Shown one piece after another: positions 42,229 through 56,117 of a stretch of 64,000 nucleotides of DNA. Origin of the DNA: Sthenelais limicola (taxonomy: Eukaryota; Annelida; Polychaeta; Phyllodocida; Sigalionidae); assembly GCA_942159475.1 (NCBI GenBank), contig OW804097.1:50364986-50428985 (forward strand), given 5' to 3'. Numbering within the stretch: position 1 is the stretch's first letter; each line of letters opens with the position of its first letter. Made by a program: the position numbers and the translations under genes. The notes beneath the pieces were generated by a model. It had not been told where the DNA came from and made no database searches. It saw only the letters and a list, made by a program, of their open reading frames with translations.

Positions 42229-42589
42229 GTAAGTTAAATTATCGACCTCAAATTTTCCATTTGCTTATCGGTAGCTTAGATGTTATCATAATCTCAGTTG
42301 CCCCACTTATATTTCTCAGAGGGATTACTAGTTCATTATAAAACTAATTAATTAATATCCAGTCTGAGTCTAGGCAATACTTTCTTTGCCTCTACTTCAT
42401 ATATTGATATTACACGATGTTTAAAATGTTTCAGTGTAACTGTTATATCAGCGATAGTGACATGAGATAAAACGAAGGTATTCCCAGTTTTAATCTTAAT
42501 ATGTTCATTTATTTGTCTCCGTCTGTCCCTATCAACAATTTTTAAATTTTACTATACTGTTTTAACCTTTATTATCACCTTTCATGAAG

Positions 42590-42779
42590 GATCGCAAGGG
42601 TGTGCACCACATGGTCAAGTCTCAGTAAGCACCCATCTCTATGGAAGAAGGTTGATCTGTCTTATGGCTGGGTGAAAAGTGTGGATAAAACGTTAACATA
42701 TTTATGTTCAAAACGTTTGGGCCGCGTCCAAGAGCTGAGTCTAAATTCCTGGAAGAATCTTACCGATGCTGGGCTTGAG
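42590..42779 (+). CDS. FBXL6: FBXL6-like exon: end of F-box and first LRR
   Basis: The acceptor ends at 42589 and the donor GTAAGT starts at 42780. The exon begins by completing the split arginine codon, then IARVCTTWSSLSKHPSLWKK, the C-terminal half of the F-box. LGRVQELSLNSWKNLTDAGLE follows, the first leucine-rich repeat. It ends in phase 0. Domain order (F-box then LRRs) is that of FBXL substrate receptors of SCF ubiquitin ligases. Confidence 0.9.
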
Positions 42780-44100
42780 GTAAGTACTTTGGCATGTTTT
42801 GTAGACTTCTGTAAGTTTTCGAGCTTCAGTACTTTAGGCAAAAAATAATGATAGGTGTTTCCGATTTACCTAGCTGAAAATTAGATAGAGGGGTAAGTAG
42901 TCTGGTGGCCAGAGGGGTGAACCTTGCTTTGGTGTCCGTACAACTTTTTTTGAGTGATTCTATATCTCCTGAATCTCCTAATTTCAAATCTGCCAGGTGC
43001 AACGATGTAACCTTTGGGCAAAAAAGAACTATTGGAACTATTATAAAACCTATATACACATGATAAAAAGGTCAGAACCCATGGTCAGAAAGGGATATAC
43101 ATATGTCACATAATAAAGCTAAAGTACTTCTTATGAGGTGAAAACAATAGTTTTTAGATTATATTAGCCTAATGTCACTTGATGATTTCGAATGGATTAA
43201 GAACTAGACGAGTATATTCCGCTCGGAAAACCTGTTGAAAAATCATCTTAGGTCACAATCAGACACTTTTAATTGGGAAATTAAGTAGAATTTCAGCAAA
43301 ATTAAAGGTGTTTAACAAAAATCAAATGGATCATTATAAAATAAAAACATGTGGGGCCCGCCCTATACACTATTGAATAGCCAAAATCAATTTGAAATCA
43401 TTATGCCAACGATTAAGGGCAACAAAATAGTCATATCTTGTGGCCAGCAAGGGCTATACTTACGTCACACACTAGACGAAATACTTCACATGAAGTGAAA
43501 ACAATAATAATAATAGCCTAATTTTACTTTTTATCAGTTCACGCGGATTGACCAAATGCACCAGTTGATGATCTGTATCGATTTTCATTCATAATATTAA
43601 CTGTTTATGTGCGACAGAAGGTTGAGATTTCATGACAAGCAAGGGATATACTTACGTCACAATCCAGGGGGGTGTGTGGCACCAGATTAGGACTATCGAA
43701 CTGTCCCTGGTGTGGTGGATTTGAACCTATAATACTCTTTCAACACCCTTAGGATTAAGTATGTATTCAGAACTTAACAGACTATAAATGTATGTTTGAT
43801 ATATTCACTTAAATTCCAAAAACACATGGAATGTTATAAAGACATGGGATAATTAGGTGGGTCGGGGCAGTGGGTTTTCCATTTTCCATTTTCCTGGGGG
43901 AAAAAAAGGGAAAACTGGAGGGCTTTTCACAGACCAATGGGTCTTCAAGTGGCCCCCAATACGAAGGGGATCTATGCAAGGCCAAGCCTTGTGAGAATAA
44001 AGGTGTGTAGGTGCCAGATCCTTGCAAAAACTGAGGATAAAACCTTACTTGATTGTATATATTTACTTACTCTGACAATGTATGTTCACTCCTTGAATAG
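42780..44100. other. Start of intron 2 with dispersed direct repeats
   Basis: Three related segments occur near 43092, 43447 and 43638 (AGCAAGGGATATACTTACGTCAC and variants; the first two continue with a GTGAAAACAATA block). Spacing is about 355 and 190 bp. No gene is seen. Confidence 0.5.
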
Positions 44101-47100
44101 AAAAATAGACCGACTCATAGTAGCCCGGATAAGGGCCAAAATGTTATATTCTCAATGTCTAAATCAATGGAGTTAGATGCCCTAGGAAAAATAAAAGGGG
44201 CTTTGTTAATATCCTGGAATATAAGGAGTTTGAAACCGAAATTAGATTTTGTAAGACATGTTGTGGATATAGCCAGTCCAGATGTGGTGGCAGTCCAGGA
44301 GTCCTGGTTGGGTAAGATGATAGGAAATGGGCAGGTTAAAGTTGATAACTATCAGACTGTTCGTCAGGACAGAGCTAGTAAAAGAAAAGGGGGTGGCCTC
44401 ATTATGTATATTCATGACTCTTATACTATAGACAATGAGGAGTATAGTCACCTTAATATATCTGATAAGGACATTGAACTACAAATTGTCGAATGCCATA
44501 AGGGCACTGCTAAAAAAATGGTGGTAATTAATTTTTATAGGCCACCCTCAACTGTAGTAGGAACTACCTTACAAAAGTTAGATAATATTCTCCAAAGTAT
44601 AGATAATAACTTAGAGATTTATGTCATGGGAGACTTTAACTTAAATCACTCTGACAATCAAGACTCAAAAGTGGAGGATCTTAAATTTATGATGTCAAAA
44701 TATGGATTAAGCCCTGAAATCAAAGACCCAACTAGGATTACTGCAAAAACTGCCACCTCTATTGATCAAATTTATACAAATGCCAAGTTTATTAAGGAAA
44801 GGGGAGTTCTGGAGGAGAACTCAAGTGATCATATGCCTGTTTATATCGTTAAGAAAAAGGAGAGGAATAGTTATCAAAAAGCTACCTTTAAGGCAAGGTC
44901 TATGAGGAACCTGGACTTGAAAATTCTTATAGAGATACTACTTGGACTGGACTGGCAGGAGTTCTACACATTGACCAATGTAGATGAATGTTGGAATATA
45001 ATGTTGAGCAGGATTGTGATGTACCTGGATAGAATGTGCCCCCTAAAAGAACTGAACAATGTAAAGGTAAAACCCCTCTGGTATACCAACGAAATGATTA
45101 AACTAGCAAGAACAAGGGACAAGCTATTTAGAAAAGCAAAACTTTCTAAAAAGAAAGAACATTGGGACCATGCAAAAACAGCAAGGAACCAAGCTAATTC
45201 TAAATTGATAAAATTAAAAAATGACTATGTCAGAAAACAACTACTAGAAACAAAAGGAGATACAAAAAAGCTATGGGACACGCTGAGGCCTCTAATATCG
45301 CCTGAGAAAATTAAAGACACACCCTTACTAAGGCTAACCTCGGAAGACGGAATGAATATTCCTGAAAACAAGGTTGCAAATGAATTTAATGATTTTTTTA
45401 TCAATGTAGGACCAAACTTAGCTAAACAAATCAAACATGATATATCCAATGCTCCTACCACCCCCATTATTGAAAACCAATTAGGGGAATTTAATTTCAA
45501 TGTTGTCTCTGTTGAGACTGTGTCTAAAATTATTAGATCTATGGGATCTTCTAAATCGTCAGGAATCCCTTATCTCCCATCAAAAATCCTAAAACCGTGC
45601 CTTAATGCCTTAGCCCCACAATTTACATTCTTATGTAACCTCTCCCTTTGTTCCGGTATCATACCAGAGGACTTTAAATCAGCTACTATTACACCTATCT
45701 ATAAGAATGAAGGACCAAGAAACCAGACAACTAACTATCGTCCAATTAGCTCAGTAAAATTGCCAGCTAAAGTTCTTGAGAAGATAGCATACATGCAACT
45801 AATGAGTTATTTGGAAGATGGTAAAAAAATCTTTGCCAATCAATTTGGGTTCAGGAGTGGCACATCTATCCAGGATGCACTTCATAAAATGTTCAACTGT
45901 GTTTTTGATAATATCAACAAAAAGAAGGGCACGGTTGTGGCCTTCCTAGATTTTAGGAAGGCGTTTGACACTGTGGATCACTCAATATTGTTAGAAAAAC
46001 TGAGATGTATGGGTGTTGGAAACTCAGCTCTGGGTTGGTTCAAAAACTACCTCTCAAATCGATGCCAGACAGTACTAGCAAATAACTGTATCTCGATGGA
46101 TAGGAAGGTACTGTGTGGCGTACCTCAAGGTACTACTCTTGGGCCGCTTATGTTTCTTTGTTATATAAATGACATATATCATGAAATCAAAGGCTCAGAA
46201 ATCCAGCTATTCGCGGATGATACCGCCTTGTATAACAGTTTAGATAAGGACAACCCAACAGGTATTGAAACACTGCAAGAGAACCTAAACAAAATTGACT
46301 CATGGTGCCGACAAAATAAAATTTCTCTTAATACAAAAAAGAGTAAAATTATGATAATAACTCAGAACAAATATACACCTCCAAAAAGACCATTTAGAAT
46401 TGGAGACCAAAACTTAGATATAACCCATGAATATACCTATCTGGGTCTAAAAATTGACGACAAGCTTACATTTAAACCTCACATACAGTCAAAAATAAAT
46501 CTTGCAAAATCTAGGTTGAAGTCCTTATCTAGGCTCAGTCATGTTACCAGTAGGAACACCATCATCATGCTCTATAAGGTAGCTGTTCGGCCTATTGTTG
46601 AATTTGGAGATATTATATATAATATAGCATCTGAAAATCTCAGGAAGTTGCAAGTAATACAAAACAGTGCAGTTAGAATAGCATTGAGGCTACCAAAAAC
46701 TACCAATGTGAATCAAATTCAAAGGGACCTTAGGCTTGCACCACTTTCAGTGAGGAGAGAAACGCATTTATTAGACCTAGCATATCCAATGAGTAGACAA
46801 GAAGGGAATTTGATACTAAAACCCCGATCACTTAGAAATACAGACGATAAAAGACTTAAATATTATTACCCCTCGTACTGAAAAAATAAGAAAGTCCCTA
46901 TTATATCAAATACCCTACTACTGGAATAATATGGAAATTAGAGGATTTAAATGCAAGGATAGACAGGAATTTAGAACATTCCTCCGAACAGTTTATCTAC
47001 AGCAGACATGGGATGGTGTTGATTGAACCTATTGATACCTACCTTATTGATACCTAGAGCTGGGGTTAAAGGGATTGAATAAACCTGGTTGAGTGTTGAG

Positions 47101-47472
47101 TGTTTACCACTCCATGAGTGAGTATTATTATTGTATAAAATGTACTATACCTATCCATGACTATGTCAAGATAGATGATCACCTCCGTCGCATATAAAGC
47201 GTTCTTGCCACGTTGACGTGCTATTCAAAATACCCCAGTAAGGTGGAATACCTGGGAGGAGCAGACTTTTCTGCTATGTGCCTAAGTAGCTATTCTCTGT
47301 ATTAGGAATGTAGTTGTCATTGTTTATATTCTCTGTATTGGGAATTTAGTTGTCATTGTTTATGTTGTATTGTCATGATTATTCTCGCAGGGATGGTTGG
47401 AAGAACTGCTTATAGCAGAAACTGTTAACCTTTTTCTTAGGAAATAAAAGTTATATATATATATATATATAT
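44101..47472 (+). mobile_element. EN-RT non-LTR retrotransposon, nearly full-length coding region
   Basis: It contains one long ORF (endonuclease plus RT), a 3' UTR with a 36-bp tandem duplication (47291-47326 and 47327-47362), and AATAAAAG followed by (TA)n at the 3' end (about 47451-47472). A microsatellite instead of a poly-A tail fits CR1/L2-type elements. The 5' boundary is uncertain and no ORF1 or target duplication was identified. It is in sense orientation within intron 2 of the F-box gene. Confidence 0.8.
44155..47026 (+). CDS. Endonuclease-reverse transcriptase polyprotein
   Basis: 908 codons are open to TGA 46879-46881. Endonuclease (residues about 15-240): LLISWNIRSLKPKL, VVAVQESWLG, MGDFNLNHS, TATSIDQIYTNA and SSDHMPVYIV. 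RT (about 460-800): NYRPISSVKLPAKVLEK, FGFRSGTSIQDALHKM, VVAFLDFRKAFDTVDHSI, GVPQGTTLGPLMFLCYIND, the active site LFADDTALY (about 46206) and YTYLGLKIDDKLTFKPH. The C-terminal conserved part (RKSLLYQIPYYWNNMEIRG) lies in another frame from about 46860 to the TGA at 47024-47026, so one frameshift near 46850-46880 is the only coding lesion I see. A young or recently active copy is plausible. The start codon is the first in-frame one upstream of the endonuclease; GTCTAAATC context makes it uncertain. Confidence 0.88.
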
Positions 47473-50400
47473 TATGGAAATTCATTAATGGACATTATTA
47501 ATGTCCATACTTCCAAAAATATTCAGAATCTCCATAACATTTACAAGTTTTCTTCTCCATTAAATCCCATATTTTCACTTTTATATCATAATACATAATG
47601 TATTTTAGCATTGTTGAATATCTACCCAGCCCAAGTAAGGCCAGAAACAGGGAGCATGTGCCAAAGAGTTGGTCACCCTGTCCCCGTCTGGAGTGGGGTA
47701 TAGGCGGCAGGCCTTGTTCCATGAAAGACTGGGGTCCTCCCTGAGCTGCATTCCATGTGTATTCTGTAATGGAAGATTAGACCGCTGGTTTGCCACTGAG
47801 AAAGTGTCGGTACTCCCCTTTCCATAGCCGGGAGGTAACCCAAGTAGACCCGTTCTCCTGACTGACTGACTATAGGTCATTGGTGTCATAGTATGGACAC
47901 TTTTCAAAATGTGCTTGTCTAAACTTTATTCCCAATAATTATTAGTTATACTTGGTAATGGTACTTAAAGTTTCAGAGCCAAACGTGGTTGTAATCTCTG
48001 ATATTATGTATATATTTACCAAGCTTTTATAGGAAAAATAAAAAGGTATCTGGGATGCCTGAAAAGATAGTGTTTATAGCTCTAACATATTGTCTCAGCC
48101 TATAAGAGCAGCTGGAATGTCTTATCTAACATAGAGAGAGAGGTGACCTGCCTCAACTATGATGGCCCAGTGGTGTTTAGCTACATAAAATACTTGATAT
48201 TCATTTAGCATTTAACATTCATAATTTTATTTATTTATCTCAAATGCACCAATTCAAGAGTTTTCTGCGGAGAAACCCCAACCTCCGTCATATGGGCTTG
48301 GATACTCTAGTTCCATTATTTTTTCAATACCTGACTGGCATCCCTGGTGAAATGTTTGATATTTAATTCACAGTCGTAGAAAAGGGTATATATTACCTTA
48401 ATTTTTATGTATATATGTATTTCTAACTAGCCCTCTCTCCGTCCTCATCAACCCCATGATAGCAAAGGTCTGGGACCCTCTGGAAGAGCTGTGGCTGCCA
48501 CAGAAGAGGACTGACCCATTTCCGATGTATATTATCGTATATTTTTATCATGTACTGTTTTCGGAAATAAACAATATACATACATACATACATACATACA
48601 AAGGTCTAATAGTCAACCTACATGCTTTAATTCTCCCCGCTCTCCCTCCCTCTCTTTTTTTCTCTCCCCTCCCCCCCCCCCCTTTCTATTATAATTATTA
48701 TTTTTTCATATTTCAAACACATGTTTCTTACAGACCTGAAATATATATATTATTACTGATTTCGAAATGACTAATTATCAAAGGAGGGAAGTCAACCCAG
48801 AACAGAGGAGGGGAAGGGGTGGGAGGATTTACATTGATATGATTATTGATATCATCCTAATCAGAGTAAGTGACTCCAGTTTCCAGGTGGCTCATGTTAC
48901 CCCCACTCCCACACCAGCCCCAGCCCCGGACCCCCATCCCAAACAGCCCCTCGCCCCGACCTCCAACTCCAAACTCTCATACTCACACCCCATCTCCAGG
49001 TCTCCCCCCCCCCACCCCCCCTCCTCCCACCCTCCTATGCACATCTACAGAGGGAGAGTCACTGAGGGTGTAATTAATAGATACGGATAAGATATGGCCA
49101 TTAAGTGTTTGGGGAGACATCAACCCAGGTGGCATTGATAACATTCTCAGAGTAACAGGTTAATAATTGGTATTGATTAACTAGTAATATCGTTTTAAGA
49201 ACACTTGTCCTTAGATTAAGAGTCCCTTTTACTCTAAGCACTTGTCATATTCAGAAATTTGTTAAATCCAGAAATTATTTGTTTTTTAAATGTAGAAATT
49301 CCATTTCTTTCAATCCAGCTTTGCGATATGTGGCTACAAATTGCCACATGTTTCATGTCCTCCTTGTGATTAAAATGGGGATCTCCGAATACTGACAGAG
49401 GTGAAAAGGCAAGACGACAGTGCATCAAAGCACGTGGCAATGTTGACAAAAAATTGCGGTCAGCATGGTCGGTACGTCCGGTTTTGGGGCTCTGGAATTC
49501 GGCCCCTGTTATGTGAGCTAATACATGCTAATACATTGCAGGTCGGCGACTTCTGTGTGACGTAATAGGTATTACGCACACCTCTGTATAGGACTAGTAT
49601 AGGGTGTACATGGGAGTAGCTTTGAGGAGGGCAATATGTACATTGATTTGTATTTTAAAAACGGTTAAAAGGTATGCTTGGGCATATCATGACCAATACA
49701 TCAGATTTAAGAGATCCCTATTTGTGTTTTTATCCTTAATTTAAAGGAAATATTGAAATGTTTACCTTGGATTAAAGCTTGACCACACACATAGATCATG
49801 AAAGATAAGAAGAGGATGGGGGAAGGGGATGAGATATTTGCCTATTCTTATTGTTCTTCATGTTTTAAGATTATCAAAAGTGGACTAGAATTAAACAAGT
49901 ATTATAGGCCTATAAGTATTTAAACCTATTACTAAATTCTAAAAGCTACATGTGTGAGTTATTCAAATCAATAGAGAGATTGTACCCGACATAGGTACTA
50001 GGTGATTTATAGGCAGGCTCTGTACATGTCACATGAGAAACGGCCAAAACTACTCCCAGCTGATAACAGACCCCATTAGGTATTTAGACGTTAGTACTGG
50101 AATGCACCATTTAAACAGTATGTTTTTAAAATTTTCTTATTAAAGGTGATTACTACCCCCCCCCCCCCCCCCCCCCCCCCTAAGACTGAAAGTATCCGAG
50201 TAATGCTGGGGATGCTTAAACATACACCATGATCCATGGACGTATAGGACTGCACCTGATAATTGTTCTTTTTACTAAACTGATAGAGTGATGATATACT
50301 AAACTGATAGAGTGATAGAATGATATGACAACAGCTGATATGGTCGACCCGAATAGGGTCGTTAGACCCTTCACAGGCATGTTAGTATAAAAACCGCTTT

Positions 50401-52127
50401 TATGTTGTCTTGTTTCAACAAAAAGTAGGGTAAAATAACAGTTTTTTTCATTTTAAGATATTAAATATTGCTTTGAGATATGGAAAAAATATATGTGGAA
50501 TGAAAGAGCTCGCTGAGGGGAAGTGCATGACACAGGAATAATGAGTATTTGACTCATATTTTAACAAGGTATAAGTTTATTAAGTTAATCGATGATTTAA
50601 TCAACTATTTTTCTGTTTAACTTTATAATCAGTTTAACTTAATGTATATATTCTGCGTTTCCATAGGAAACGAATTCTCCGTTTCAATTATTTGTGCGCA
50701 AATTAATCAACTCTTTTTTATTTAACTTTATCGAAAAAAAAGTTGACCGAAAAAAAAGTGATTATTACCTTTGCGGTTTGGAGCAATTAAATGACTTGGT
50801 CTCAGATTCATGAACTTTTAACAAAAATTCTCAACAAGGAAGGTTTTAAGTTTATAGGTTGATACGTTTATTTTTTATTAATCGACTAAAGTCTTCAGTA
50901 AAACTGAAGCAAAAAGTTGGGCAGGAGAGAAGTTTTATCGTTTAACAATTCTTTTTAACAGTGGGCAATAATATGGTATTTAGGTCTGCCGAGTGTGGCA
51001 ATGTGTATAAGGCTTAGAATTAACCATCGCAAGGACATATCCAATGAAATAAAGCATACCTCCAATCCAAATCAGCAAATTTCTCACGATTCCAACCATA
51101 TTTGTTCATTTATTAACAGGACAGAATTATGCACTGTTGGTCGGCGGGATTGGCGTAATTACCTTCTGTATTGTAACACCTATGCAAATAAAGAATTCTT
51201 GAAATGAAATGAAACGCCACAATCTTATAAGACAAACTTGCTGTTTTGGATGATTGACAGAATGGTACGCCAATCATTATCATTCTCCGTTTTTAACGGA
51301 GAATGTAAAAACTAGTCCTGGAAATGTAATCATTATGCAAAACAGCACACTTAAAAAAACTGACCCACCAGTGCGTTGGCGCACAGACTTTACCAAGAAG
51401 ATGTCAATCAATTCTGCGCCCAGTTTGCCTCATACCTTGGGGGAACGGCTAGGTACTGGTTCAAAATCGTGTCAAACCCAGACTAGTTTGTAGACTGGGA
51501 ACTACTGAAGACAGCTTTCCTGGAGAGATACGAACATCTGTCTGAAATGGACAAGAGAGTGTAAGATTTTGATAAAAACATCAACTGTTTAAAAAAATCA
51601 CTGTTTCCTCACCCAATGTATCAGATTTTGAATTGTATAAAGTTTAAATAAAATGATATAAGCTGTTTAAAAAAACATCATCTGTTTCCTTGGTTTAAAC
51701 TATCTTTTAACAAAAGATTCCGGGCAACCATGTTTAATGGCTGGGCAACCAGCTTTTAGGTTCTGGTTGCCCACTGGGCAACCACATTTCTGAGCGATTT
51801 GGGGATACCCTGGGAAAAAACAACAAAGCACATCCTCGTGTAGAGATCAACCAATTAAGCTACTTCCGGAATGCGCCTCTACCGGAAGGTATATAACAAG
51901 ACAGTTTAGTATGGAACTAATGTTTGTCTCCAATGGTTTCCGATAGATGGCAGCACCGGTGTTATTTGTATGCTCTGTAAAAGACTTAGTACTCTACACC
52001 TTGATGTTCTACTTTCATTGAATAAAAGACCAGCTATTCCGCACATCTTCAAGATCTCCCTCTACTTAAGAGTTATTTTTAAAACTTGACTAGCTCATCT
52101 AAGATATCTACACAACTCTACCTTTAT
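47473..52127. other. Intron 2, middle
   Basis: No gene supportable. Contents: (TACA)n at about 48576-48600; pyrimidine and C-rich tracts (48650-48682, 48900-49035) that produce proline-rich spurious frames; a C run of about 23 at 50157-50180; a direct repeat around 50590-50627 and 50699-50732; hairpins CATTCTCCGTT/AACGGAGAATG (51281-51305) and GGGCAACCAG/CTGGTTGCCC (51743-51772). About 51885-52040 has an LTR-like pairing of TATATAA and AATAAAAG, not resolved further. Confidence 0.4.
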
Positions 52128-54330
52128 TTAAAGGCAAACGCTACTATCTAGAGGAAAATGAAAATAAATGTCATTTTTCTGAAACTTTGGCATTTGATTC
52201 TTGAAGTGTTTCTGGTCATAAGGATGGGAAAAAAATCATTGGGTCGCCATGCTCATTTTTGATTTACAGTGCTTCAAAATTTGGTTTCTCAAAAGAACCA
52301 ATGAGGACCAAAAGGGGGGCTCATTTTGCAGTACCTCGACTTCATAGTTCATATTATTTGCTATCTATATTCACTCAATTTAAGTAAAATTAACAGTTTT
52401 GCAGAGAGTATCATTTGGCCAATAATTCTTTGCCTCTTTTTTATAGAGTGCAATGTTATTTTTATTTTGAAAACAACAAACACATGATGTGAATTTTAAA
52501 TTAAAAACTCGAAAAAACTCACTATTTTTCACCATTTTTATGAAAACGATTTTATTTTTCTCCCCAGCGAAAATAAATGTCATTTTTCTGATTTTTTAGT
52601 ATATGATTTTTGAAGTATGTGTGTTCATAAAACTGAAAAAAAAATAATGGGTCACCATGCTAGTTTCTGAATTATGGGGCTTTGAAACATGGCTGACAAC
52701 CCAAAAATCTGCTGCTTTCAAAGTGTTCTATGTTTCCTAAACATGTCTATTTCAGACAGCTACAATTATTTTTTTAACGCGATGACATACATTTTTTCCC
52801 CTATATATATGTAGAATATTACCTGCACTATTTGTGTAGAAAATTTTGGGACATTAGGAGTACCCATTTTTGTTTTATTCCCAAAACGGTGAAAGAAAAA
52901 TTCAGCATTTCCCAATAGACTTGCATAGTAAATGGGTACAACTGAGAGTACCCACAGCTAGCTGTGTTTCCCAAACATGTCTATTTCAGATGACATATAT
53001 TCTTTTTTCCTTTTTATCTTTAGTATATAACCTGAACTATATGTGTAGAAAATGTTGGGACAGTAGGAGTAGCCATTAATTGTTTGTTTCATTCTATAAA
53101 ACGTGACAAAATGGGCCGTTTCCTCATAGACTGCAATGCTAAAGGAATAGTATGCCAAATGCCCGTATGTTAACCTATATATGACCCATTCTCACGAAAA
53201 TGGTGCAGCCCATCCTATAAGAGTCAAAATTATATTTTGCTTGATCGATCTGAGGATTGGTAGGTTTCAAGGTAATATACAAGTGGTAATATATCTGAGT
53301 TTGCCATTAAATTAGACCATTATTCTTTGTACAGGAGGTTATCTAAGATTGGCATAGAAAAGTTGGTGAAAAAACGTCGCACACCCCTATTTCCCTTAGT
53401 AATGAACATTACTCTTATTTAATTTGTATATCATCAATTATTTCTATCACCATTCTCTAACTAAATGTTTTATTGATGTAATAGCCAAGAAAATTTTTTC
53501 TTTCTCCTATAAAATCTTTTAAAATCGGGGCAACCAAAAATGTCAGAAACTGGATTTCCATATTTATCAGATGAAACATCTTATCATTGACTGCTTTTAT
53601 TTATTATTTTCAAATTGTTTTATTTTCTATGTTATAATATACTCAAATATCAGCTTTTACCCCTGAGTATGATTAGTTACCCAGATTCTTGGTAATCATC
53701 CACATTTTAGGACTTTGAATTTGGGCGACGTTTTTTCTGAGTGAAAAAACGTCGCCCAATCTATGTCAAATTTAGTTAATTATATAAAGCTTGATTGTTA
53801 TTTTTGACTTTTTTAATACATGACTGACTTCATTTTAAACCATTTTAGTATTATTTATTGAAAGTTTGTCATTCATAACAATATCCACTCAAGGACGGTG
53901 ACGTTTTCATGCAGTAGAGTCATATATGATGTGTCACAGGAAAATGAGTCAAAATAAAAAAAAGTGATGTTTTTGAAAGTGATTAAATCATCAGATCTTG
54001 ATGTTGGAATATTCTCATTTTTGCAGTGCCTTGTGCTAATGATCATAGCAATATGTGTACCAAATTTCAGGACAGTGTATGAAATATATCTTTAATATAT
54101 CCTTGTATTCTTGTCAAAGAATTGTAACAAGCACTCAGCAGTTCGCGCCAGTTCTTCTCGAGCCGCCATGCTAGGAGCACCAGAAATTTTTTCTTCGTTA
54201 ATAAAGGGTGGCATAAGTCACCGTTGTCTCCGCACCCCTGCCTTATTATTTACTACAACTTAATGAGTCAAGATATATTTGGTATATGGAAAAGGGGGGC
54301 ATGGCAGTGAATAGTAGCATTTGCCTTTAA
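52128..54330. mobile_element. 2.2 kb nonautonomous TTAA-target transposon
   Basis: TTAA (52128-52131) precedes AGGCAAACGCTACTAT, and ATAGTAGCATTTGCCT precedes TTAA (54327-54330). The 16-bp inverted ends differ at one position. TTAA duplication is characteristic of piggyBac and Kolobok superfamilies. There is no transposase ORF. Inside are two diverged internal duplications (52160 with 52566; 52735-52925 with 52970-53150) and a perfect hairpin at 53721-53759. Confidence 0.78.
53721..53759. other. Perfect 16-bp hairpin inside the TTAA element
   Basis: TTGGGCGACGTTTTTT (53721-53736) and AAAAAACGTCGCCCAA (53744-53759) are exact complements around the loop CTGAGTG. AAAAAACGTCGC also occurs at about 53371. 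Confidence 0.9.
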
Positions 54331-54483
54331 TCTCCTAATAGCTATTTAATTATCCTAGAGTAATTATTAGGTGTCCCTGCTCCCTGGACACTTACATGAG
54401 CACATGGGTTTGTTGTGTCTGTTCCTTGGTGACTCAATAGCATAGCCACCAGGAACTAAACAAATCAATCCAGGATTTTTTTT

Positions 54484-54620
54484 CTTTTTCATCAATGGTG
54501 TCTATCTAAGCTCTCTAGGAAGCCTACTGTGCCCCACACCCACCCCCTCCCCTTTTTCATCAATGGTGTCTATCTAAGTTCTCTAGGAAGCCTACTGTGC
54601 CCCACCCCCACCCCCTCCCC
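54484..54620. repeat. Tandem duplication of about 68 bp
   Basis: Two adjacent copies of a unit beginning TTTTTCATCAATGGTGTC and ending in a CACCCCCTCCC tract, with few differences. Confidence 0.9.
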
Positions 54621-55575
54621 CTAAAATCCTTGAAAAGTTCTTTTCTATGTTTTTACATGAGAGTGTATGTGTTATGCTTCAGAATGAACTAAATAAAAAT
54701 GGAGAAAAAAACAATTTAAAATTAAAATTTTTTTTTAACAAGATCTAATTACCCCTCATATACATTATTATTCCTCGAATGTAAATTGCCATTTGGCATG
54801 ATAACACAATGGAAAATCATGCTGCTTTTTCATCAGTTATTTTACTATTAATCGATCAAGATTTTTAGTAACATTAGTTGCACTGTAATAGTCATGCAGA
54901 GTGGCACATGCAAATCCCCTATTCCTGGTAACTGAGAGCTCAGAGGGGGCAATTGTAAAATCTGGGTGGCCAGATATGTAAATGAGATGGTGACCAACTG
55001 AGAGCTTGTGAGATGAGCCCATGACTCCATGCCACTGAGCTGTCAGGCATGGTGAGTGTTTAGATCTAAAGATAATGATCTTACAATAAACAGGAGGTGG
55101 TAACTAGTGGTTACATAATGTGGTGTTTGCACAAGTGACCAGCTTATCTGATGATTTCCTTAGATCTCATCCTTTAGATCTGACCATTCCATACTAAGAT
55201 CTATCTGGGTGTGGGTAGAGTGGGCAGGGGAATGATGTGATGCCATTCTTTTATAAGATGGAAATCTTTTATTTTGTTTATAAACTATTGTTGTTTTGTA
55301 TTGATAAACATGCTGGGCTACCCTCCTTGGTATCGAAAGGTACCTTTGCAAAATGGCAGTTTTATGGTTTCTTGTTTTATAAACAGGCATGTTCTTTTAT
55401 TTAAAAATGTAAAAAGGATTCTGTTGCATTTCACAACCGCATAAGGATGAGATATGATAACAGCTGGCTATGTGCACTATTGTGTTATATAGTATGATCA
55501 GGGGTGAGTGAATGTACTGCTTAGTCATGACTTGAAGGTAGATCTAAAGTTTCCCCCCCCCCCCCCATTTTTCAG
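54621..55575. other. End of intron 2
   Basis: No gene seen. The last 25 bases before the exon contain a run of 14 C (55553-55566) followed by ATTTTTCAG, so a mononucleotide repeat forms the polypyrimidine tract of the acceptor. Confidence 0.6.
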
Positions 55576-55707
55576 TGCATAGCTGAGCATTGCCCGCTTC
55601 TTCAGATCTTGGACATCAGCCACTGCTCTAAGGTCAGAGGTCAGGCCTTGCAGAGCATCGCTACCAATTGTCATCACATCGCTAGACTCAATATAGCCTT
55701 CCTCAAC
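55576..55707 (+). CDS. FBXL6: FBXL6-like exon: leucine-rich repeats
   Basis: Acceptor ATTTTTCAG ends at 55575; donor GTAAGC follows 55707. 44 codons, phase 0 to phase 0. It encodes CIAEHCPLLQILDISHCSKV and ALQSIATNCHHIARLNIAFL, two cysteine-containing LRR units of the FBXL type (C..L..LdL..C pattern). It continues directly from the LRR begun in the exon ending at 42779, across a 12.8 kb intron. Confidence 0.9.
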
Positions 55708-56117
55708 GTAAGCAAAACAAGTTCTTCTGTAAAACTGGAATCATTTTGAAATAGTTCTATACCACAAATGAAGTGAGAACAAATCTATGCAGAAATATGC
55801 ATTATATTAATGAGGTCTACAGAAAGAAAACAGATACAGGGTTTTACCTTTGACTCGCTATCTAATAACTTTTATGTTCTTTGATATTTTGTTTGTATTT
55901 GGAATTTTTACACCTGAAAGGCCTTACTTTGTGATACTGTTTGCAATAAGAGATTATTTGAACAATGAATGTTCTATATATACAAGAGTAAACTAGAGCT
56001 AGTTCAAGTCTGGTGACGATCTGTTTCTGTATTATATGTATCGAGGCCACCTTTTGCACATTGGGTGAATGGCTTGTTACCACTCCTTATCTTATGATTT
56101 CTGGTTTTTCATTCCAG

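Noticed and set aside
48767..49090. Proline-rich frames
   Set aside because: C-rich low-complexity DNA; no domain, no splice context.
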